From Micavibrio aeruginosavorus (lineage in GTDB: Bacteria > Pseudomonadota > Alphaproteobacteria > Micavibrionales > Micavibrionaceae), in contig QFOT01000036.1 in assembly GCA_003241285.1 (NCBI GenBank), forward strand, positions 1 through 16,201: 16,201 nucleotides of DNA, given 5' to 3'. Under the pieces are notes generated by a model, which was not told where the DNA came from, made no database searches, and saw nothing but the letters and a program-made list of their open reading frames with translations. Shown here in pieces: positions 14,270-16,201 of this stretch; position 1 is the first letter of the stretch; each line of letters opens with the position of its first letter. Both the position numbers and the translations under genes were made by a program.

Positions 14270-15970
14270 ATGACCTCATCTACTTCCTCTTCACCTTATA
14301 TCTGGGAAAAAAATTATCCGTCCAAAGTATCGTGGCATAAAGAAATACCCTCGGTGCCGATTTACACTTATTTGGAAGTCACGCGCCGCAAATTCGGCGA
14401 CCGTCCAGCCTTTGATTTCATGGGCAAGAAATGGACATGGGAGCAAATCGGTGAGATGACCGACAGGATGGCCAAGGGGTTGCATGATGTCGGCGTTGAA
14501 AAAGGCGTCAAAGTTGGAATTTGTCTGCCCAATACGCCCTATTTCCTGATTGCCTATTACGCTATCGCTAAAACCGGGGCAACGATCGTCAATTATAATC
14601 CGCTCTATTCCGAAAAAGAGTTGATGAACCAGATCGAGGATTCAGGGACCGACCTGATGATCACCTGCGACATCAAGATGATCTACGACAAAATGGCGAT
14701 CATGCTGGAAAAAACCCGCCTCAATCAGGTGGTGATGTGTAGCTTTGCCAATATCCTGCCCTTCCCGAAAAATTTACTTTTCCCGATCGTCAAGGCTAAG
14801 GAAGTGGCGGCGGTTCCCAATGACGATCGTCATATAAAGTTTGAAAAGCTTCTATCCAATGACGGAAAATTCGACTGGCCGGCAGTCGATGTGCACAATG
14901 ATGTCGCGCTTCTTCAATATACAGGCGGCACAACGGGCGTTCCAAAAGGCGCCATGCTGACCCATGCCAATTTAAGCAGCAATGTCGAGCAGGCGACGGC
15001 CTGGTTCCCCGAAGCCGTGCACGGGCAGGAAAAAATGCTGGGCGTTATCCCTTTTTTCCATGTCTTTGCCATGACCTGCGTCATGAATTTCTCGGTCAAA
15101 TGCGGCTTTGAAATCATTGCGCTACCGAAATTCGAGCTTGTTCCGACACTGGAGACGATCTCGAAAAAGAAACCGCATTATTTTCCGGCGGTTCCGGCTA
15201 TTTATACGGCAATCAATAATATTTCCGATCTGTCCAAATACGACCTGACGTCGCTGAAATATTGTATCTCGGGCGGCGCACCATTGCCGGTCGAGGTAAA
15301 GAAAAGATTCGAAGCGGTATCGGGCTGTGTTCTGGTGGAAGGCTACGGCCTCACTGAAAGTTCGCCGATCGCCTGCATTAATCCGACGGATAATACGACG
15401 AAATCCGGCTCTATCGGTCTGCCGATCCCGGGCACGATCGTCGAATTGCAAAATCCTGAAACTGGCGAACTGGTTGCGCAAGGCGAGCGCGGCGAGGTTT
15501 GTATCAAGGGGCCGCAAGTTATGAAAGGCTATTGGAACAGGCCTGAAGAAACAGCGCATGTGATGCGAGGTGATTTCCTGCGCACCGGCGATATAGCCTA
15601 TATGGATGCGGAAGGGTTTTTCTATATCGTCGACCGCATCAAGGATTTGATCTTGGTCAACGGTTATAATGTCTATCCACGCATTATCGAGGAAGCGATC
15701 TATCTGCATCCGGCTGTCGAAGAATGTATCGTCGCCGGGGTGCCAGATGAACAGCGCGGCGAAGTGCCCAAAGCCTGGGTGAAACTAAAGGCCGGGCAAA
15801 GCCTAACGATCGATAGTCTAAAGGAATTTTTGAAAGATAAAATTTCGCCGATCGAAATGCCGCGGAAAGTCGAGTTCCGTGAAAAGCCATTGCCAAAAAC
15901 CATGATCGGGAAATTGTCGCGTAAAGATATCTTGGTCGAGGAAAAAGAGAAGATCGTCGAGCCTGCTTAA
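14270..15970 (+). CDS. fadD: Long-chain fatty-acid-CoA ligase (FadD-type, EC 6.2.1.3)
   Basis: 566 residues (E. coli FadD 561), a member of the ANL adenylate-forming superfamily. It activates fatty acids with ATP and CoA for degradation or lipid synthesis, probably at the inner face of the membrane. Motifs: the ATP/AMP loop YTGGTTGVPKGAM (TGGTTGVPKG at 218-227), GYGLTES (from 358), the hinge region FLRTGD (436-441) followed by the DRIKDLILVNGYNVYP block, and the catalytic lysine K548 in PKTMIGKLSRKD. The ATG has AAGGAA about 6 bases upstream. The 286-base gap before it, shared with the divergent cold-shock gene, shows no convincing promoter pair; TATAAA (14252-14257) is too close to the ribosome site to be the -10. 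Its stop overlaps that of pheT. The exact chain-length preference cannot be read from sequence. Confidence 0.9.
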   Translation: MTSSTSSSPYIWEKNYPSKVSWHKEIPSVPIYTYLEVTRRKFGDRPAFDFMGKKWTWEQIGEMTDRMAKGLHDVGVEKGVKVGICLPNTPYFLIAYYAIAKTGATIVNYNPLYSEKELMNQIEDSGTDLMITCDIKMIYDKMAIMLEKTRLNQVVMCSFANILPFPKNLLFPIVKAKEVAAVPNDDRHIKFEKLLSNDGKFDWPAVDVHNDVALLQYTGGTTGVPKGAMLTHANLSSNVEQATAWFPEAVHGQEKMLGVIPFFHVFAMTCVMNFSVKCGFEIIALPKFELVPTLETISKKKPHYFPAVPAIYTAINNISDLSKYDLTSLKYCISGGAPLPVEVKKRFEAVSGCVLVEGYGLTESSPIACINPTDNTTKSGSIGLPIPGTIVELQNPETGELVAQGERGEVCIKGPQVMKGYWNRPEETAHVMRGDFLRTGDIAYMDAEGFFYIVDRIKDLILVNGYNVYPRIIEEAIYLHPAVEECIVAGVPDEQRGEVPKAWVKLKAGQSLTIDSLKEFLKDKISPIEMPRKVEFREKPLPKTMIGKLSRKDILVEEKEKIVEPA

Positions 15971-16201
15971 CCGCGCAAGCTCGCTCCGGTCTTCGCCGTT
16001 ACTGCCTCGACGATTTTCTTGGACAGGCCTTCGATCTCGCTATCGGTCAGCGTACGGTCTTTCGGTTGCAGCGTGACGGCGACCGCGACGGATTTTTTGC
16101 CGTCTTCGACGCCTTTGCCCGTATAGATATCGAATACGGACACATCGGATATCAAGTCACGGTCAACCAGTTTGATCGTTTTCACGAAAGCATCGGCATC
16201 G
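15967..16201 (-). CDS. pheT: Phenylalanyl-tRNA synthetase beta subunit, C-terminal fragment
   Basis: About 77 C-terminal codons on the minus strand, still open at the right edge (visible ...DADAFVKTIKLVDRD), so the rest of the gene lies outside. The segment is the FDX-ACB (anticodon-binding) domain that ends PheT: VSVFDIYTGKGVEDGKKSVAV, then LQPKDRTLTDSEIEGL and the terminal GASLRG, which parallel the E. coli ending (FDVYRGKG, RTL, ASLRD). PheT pairs with PheS to charge tRNA-Phe. A GTG at 16185 is internal, not a start. The stop codon TAA is nested with the fadD stop in TTAA (15967-15970). Confidence 0.93.
   Translation of the reverse strand, partial: DADAFVKTIKLVDRDLISDVSVFDIYTGKGVEDGKKSVAVAVTLQPKDRTLTDSEIEGLSKKIVEAVTAKTGASLRG

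Noticed and set aside
1..16201. Mobile element, defence island, CRISPR array or novel multi-gene system
   Set aside because: No direct-repeat arrays, transposase, integrase, toxin-antitoxin or defence genes were seen; all protein genes belong to known, mostly core families.

Overview
The window is ordinary chromosomal DNA from an alphaproteobacterium. It is densely coded, by eye close to 50% GC, and has no phage, transposon, CRISPR, rRNA or tRNA signature. The placement rests on a GcrA cell-cycle regulator (an alphaproteobacterial family), GANTC (CcrM-type) sites in its promoter, a two-cold-shock-domain protein, a single-membrane-segment LepB, a CGPC-type CnoX, and the order rpoZ - rsh - DUF2062 - acpS - lepB - rnc - era. 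Genus cannot be fixed; a Rhodospirillales- or Micavibrio-like lineage is a guess.

Layout. (1) 1-1693, plus strand: a compact operon of a CnoX/YbbN-like thioredoxin-TPR protein (5' end outside the window), a stand-alone Lon N-terminal-domain protein and a Trm112/YcaR-like small protein. (2) 1694-3411: leuA behind a previously unlisted short leader ORF (MLNIVQNLLLRLMIP) followed by mutually exclusive RNA stems, which looks like a leucine attenuator. (3) 3567-5720: an orphan methyl-accepting chemotaxis receptor, closed by a strong bidirectional terminator shared with the convergent NYN-domain (LabA/DUF88) gene. (4) 6463-9307: divergent from the NYN gene, rpoZ (omega) with a good sigma70-type promoter and its own terminator, then the bifunctional ppGpp synthetase/hydrolase rsh. 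(5) 9322-12710: tightly packed DUF2062 - acpS - lepB - rnc - era, with ATGA, TAATG and 8-base overlaps suggesting translational coupling. (6) 12711-13385: gcrA (TTG start) under a control region with a perfect DnaA box and three clustered GANTC sites. (7) 13459-13983, minus: a double cold-shock-domain protein, sharing a 15-bp-stem bidirectional terminator with gcrA. (8) 14270-15970: a FadD-type acyl-CoA ligase whose stop codon overlaps that of the convergent pheT 3' end (FDX-ACB domain), which runs off the right edge.

How the genes relate. Omega and Rsh are linked through ppGpp: omega keeps the N-terminal MARVTV residues that form ppGpp site 1 in E. coli RNA polymerase, and Rsh makes and degrades ppGpp. 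acpS-lepB-rnc-era is a housekeeping block (lipid carrier protein activation, protein export, RNA processing, 30S assembly). The most informative non-coding DNA is the leuA leader and the gcrA promoter. I found no convincing undescribed multi-gene system; the best leads are these two regulatory regions.
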